From positions 1-15,979 of the forward strand of contig CALFYA010000133.1 of NCBI GenBank assembly GCA_937952925.1: DNA of 15,979 bases, read 5' to 3'. Source of the DNA: an uncultured Moraxellaceae bacterium (GTDB taxonomy: Bacteria; Pseudomonadota; Gammaproteobacteria; Pseudomonadales; Moraxellaceae). Below are positions 14,650 through 15,979 of the stretch, one piece after another (the stretch's first letter is position 1; the number at the start of each line of letters is the position of its first letter). The position numbers and the translations under genes are program-made. Below the pieces are notes generated by a model, which ran no database searches, had not been told where the DNA came from, and saw only the letters and a list, made by a program, of their open reading frames with translations.

Positions 14650-15432
14650 ATGTGGTTTGCCGTCATTAGCCTGTTTCCTGAGATGTTTGTTGCACTGCGG
14701 GATTTTGGGATTACCGGCCGAGCCATCGCACGACAGCAAGCGGTGTTGCATTGCATCAATCCGCGGGACTTCACTGAAGATGCCTATCGCCGTGTGGATG
14801 ATCGTCCCTTTGGGGGCGGGCCTGGTATGGTCATGCTTGCAGAGCCGCTGGCCAAAGCGATTGCACATGCCAAAGCGCTAGCAGTCGCCGCAGGACTCAC
14901 CGATGTGCCCGTGGTGTATTTATCACCACAAGGTCAGACGTTGTCTGAGTCTGGTGTGCAGCAACTGACCCCCCATCAAGGGCTGATTTTGCTGTGCGGT
15001 CGCTACGAAGGAATTGACGAACGCCTGATTGCGCGTTATGTCGATCAAGAGTGGTCGATTGGCGATTATGTGCTAACCGGTGGCGAGCTGCCCGCGATGG
15101 TGCTGATGGATAGCCTGATCCGGCGGATTCCGGAGGTGATGGGTGACGATGCATCCGCAGAGCAAGATTCGTTTGTCGATGGGTTGCTTGATTGCCCACA
15201 CTACACCAAACCGTTGGTGTTTGAGGGCTTAGTAGTGCCAGAGGTACTGCGCAGTGGTCATCATCTCAATATTGAAAAATGGCGCTTTTTGCGTCGCTAT
15301 GAGCGGACTTTGGCACGTCGGCCAGAGTTGGTTCAAGGTGTGGTCTTGACGAAACAGCAGCAACGCTGGCTCAAAGAGATCGCACAGTCAGTGGCGACTG
15401 ACTCAAATCCATCGTCCGATCAAACGTCTTGA
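14650..15432 (+). CDS. trmD: tRNA (guanine37-N1)-methyltransferase TrmD
   Basis: TrmD methylates G37 of tRNAs reading CNN codons and prevents +1 frameshifting; it is an essential SAM-dependent SPOUT enzyme that acts as a dimer. The 260-residue protein begins MWFAVISLFPEMFVALRDFG, with ITGRA next. RPFGGGPGMVM is at 52-62 and the YLSPQGQ loop at 90-96. The deep-trefoil-knot motifs are LLCGRYEGIDERL (114-126) and WSIGDYVLTGGELPAMVLMD (135-154). The catalytic Asp is in EQDSFVDGLLDCPHY (Asp173), aligned with the family's Asp169. RSGHHLNIEKWR and RRPEL are in the C-terminal domain. A polar tail of about ten residues extends past the usual end. AGGAG eight bases before the ATG fixes the start. rplS follows 86 bases downstream. 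Confidence 0.98.
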   Translation: MWFAVISLFPEMFVALRDFGITGRAIARQQAVLHCINPRDFTEDAYRRVDDRPFGGGPGMVMLAEPLAKAIAHAKALAVAAGLTDVPVVYLSPQGQTLSESGVQQLTPHQGLILLCGRYEGIDERLIARYVDQEWSIGDYVLTGGELPAMVLMDSLIRRIPEVMGDDASAEQDSFVDGLLDCPHYTKPLVFEGLVVPEVLRSGHHLNIEKWRFLRRYERTLARRPELVQGVVLTKQQQRWLKEIAQSVATDSNPSSDQTS

Positions 15433-15483
15433 GTAATCAAGACATACGTAACGGGAGATATGCGCCTTTAGCCTCTGTCCCCA

Positions 15484-15500
15484 GCGATCAATCTGATCGC
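15484..15500 (+). other. Hairpin between trmD and rplS
   Basis: GCGATCA (15484-15490) and TGATCGC (15494-15500) form a perfect seven-bp stem with an ATC loop, seven bases before the rplS GGAG ribosome site. No T run follows. It lies in the 86-base trmD-rplS gap, where no clear promoter was seen. Confidence 0.55.
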
Positions 15501-15518
15501 AGCATTTGGAGTTAAGCC

Positions 15519-15893
15519 ATGAGTGGCAAGCATCCTTTAGTTCAAGCCGTTGAACAAGCACAATTGAAAGCCGATTTGCCGACTTTTGCACCAGGCGACA
15601 CTGTGATCGTCCAAGTCAAAGTCAAAGAAGGTGATCGTGAGCGTCTGCAAGCATTTGAAGGCGTCGTGATTGCAATCAAAAATCGTGGCCTGAACTCAGC
15701 GTTTACCGTTCGTAAAATTTCGAATGGTGTGGGTGTTGAGCGTGTTTTCCAAACTCACTCCCCAGTCGTTGCCAGCATTACCGTGAAACGTCGTGGTGAC
15801 GTGCGTCGTGCCAAGCTGTACTACCTGCGCGATCGTACCGGTAAGTCCGCACGTATCCGTGAAAAATTGCCAGCGCGTAAAGTTTCTGCTTAA
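15519..15893 (+). CDS. rplS: 50S ribosomal protein bL19
   Basis: Ribosomal protein L19, located at the 30S-50S interface of the large subunit. The 124-residue protein has the standard core FAPGDTVIVQVKVKEGDRER, then LQAFEGVVIAIKNRGLNSAF, TVRKISNGVGVERVF and the signature stretch HSPVVASITVKRRGDVRRA, and KLYYLRDRTGKSARI. The basic tail ends REKLPARKVSA. The GGAG seven bases before the ATG sets the start; MSGKHPLVQAVE matches the Acinetobacter form. It is the last gene of the operon; no strong forward terminator was found in the remaining 86 bases. Confidence 0.98.
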   Translation: MSGKHPLVQAVEQAQLKADLPTFAPGDTVIVQVKVKEGDRERLQAFEGVVIAIKNRGLNSAFTVRKISNGVGVERVFQTHSPVVASITVKRRGDVRRAKLYYLRDRTGKSARIREKLPARKVSA

Positions 15894-15904
15894 TCGCCAA
15901 GGCC

Positions 15905-15925
15905 AAAAAAGCGCACCGTGTGGTG
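15905..15925 (-). terminator. Weak leftward terminator-like hairpin after rplS
   Basis: On the minus strand CACC-ACAC-GGTG (15925-15914) is followed by CGC and six T (15910-15905). It would suit a convergent gene entering from the right edge. One minus-strand frame ends at a TGA near 15936-15938 after 14 codons from the window edge, but that is too short to identify. The four-bp stem is weak. The rest of 15894-15979 shows nothing recognisable. Confidence 0.3.
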
Positions 15926-15979
15926 TAATGCTGGTCAGTTAAGCGGTTGCTCTTGCTCTTTGCAGGGATGCTGAGCGCA

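Noticed and set aside
15936..15979. Possible 3' end of a convergent leftward gene at the right edge
   Set aside because: Only about 14 codons are visible before a stop and they match nothing I recognise, so a gene is not called.

Overview
The window is conserved chromosomal DNA from a gammaproteobacterium, most likely a member of the Moraxellaceae close to Acinetobacter. Three things support this: the gene order (priA, ridA, spoT, rpoZ and gmk leftward; ispH, a type IV pilus minor-pilin cluster, then rpsP-rimM-trmD-rplS rightward), the Acinetobacter-like protein sequences (RimM, RpoZ, PilY1), and a SpoT whose synthetase half has lost its catalytic residues. By eye the base composition is near half G+C, higher than typical Acinetobacter, so the genus is uncertain. 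No tRNA, rRNA, CRISPR array, insertion sequence or phage gene was seen. Layout, left half: bases 1-4848 are read leftward. They hold the N-terminal part of the PriA replication-restart helicase (cut by the window edge), a RidA/YjgF enamine deaminase, the (p)ppGpp hydrolase SpoT, the RNA polymerase omega subunit and guanylate kinase. A 13-bp perfect-stem terminator separates gmk-rpoZ from spoT, and spoT has a candidate promoter of its own. A short divergent region (4849-4965) leads to ispH, the last enzyme of the MEP isoprenoid pathway, read rightward. Layout, middle: bases 6125-13667 are a tight seven-gene cluster, fimU-pilV-pilW-pilX-pilY1-pilE-pilE2, with overlaps or short gaps throughout. 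It encodes the minor pilins and the PilY1 tip/adhesin protein that prime type IV pilus assembly. In Acinetobacter baylyi the equivalent genes (comB, comC, comE, comF) are needed for natural transformation. Upstream lie a CRP/Vfr-like palindrome and a candidate sigma70 promoter. Layout, right: bases 13762-15893 are the ribosome/tRNA-modification operon rpsP-rimM-trmD-rplS, with hairpins before rpsP, between rimM and trmD, and between trmD and rplS. The last 86 bases hold no confident gene, only a weak leftward terminator-like hairpin. Overall, the left block links nucleotide metabolism and stress signalling (Gmk makes GDP, SpoT degrades ppGpp, omega is part of the ppGpp site on RNA polymerase in E. 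coli), the middle builds pili for DNA uptake and surface motility, and the right serves translation. I did not find a clearly new biological system. The points most worth a second look are the degenerate SpoT synthetase domain, the CRP-like site before the pilus cluster, the calcium-loop motif in the last pilin, and the intergenic hairpins of the trmD operon.
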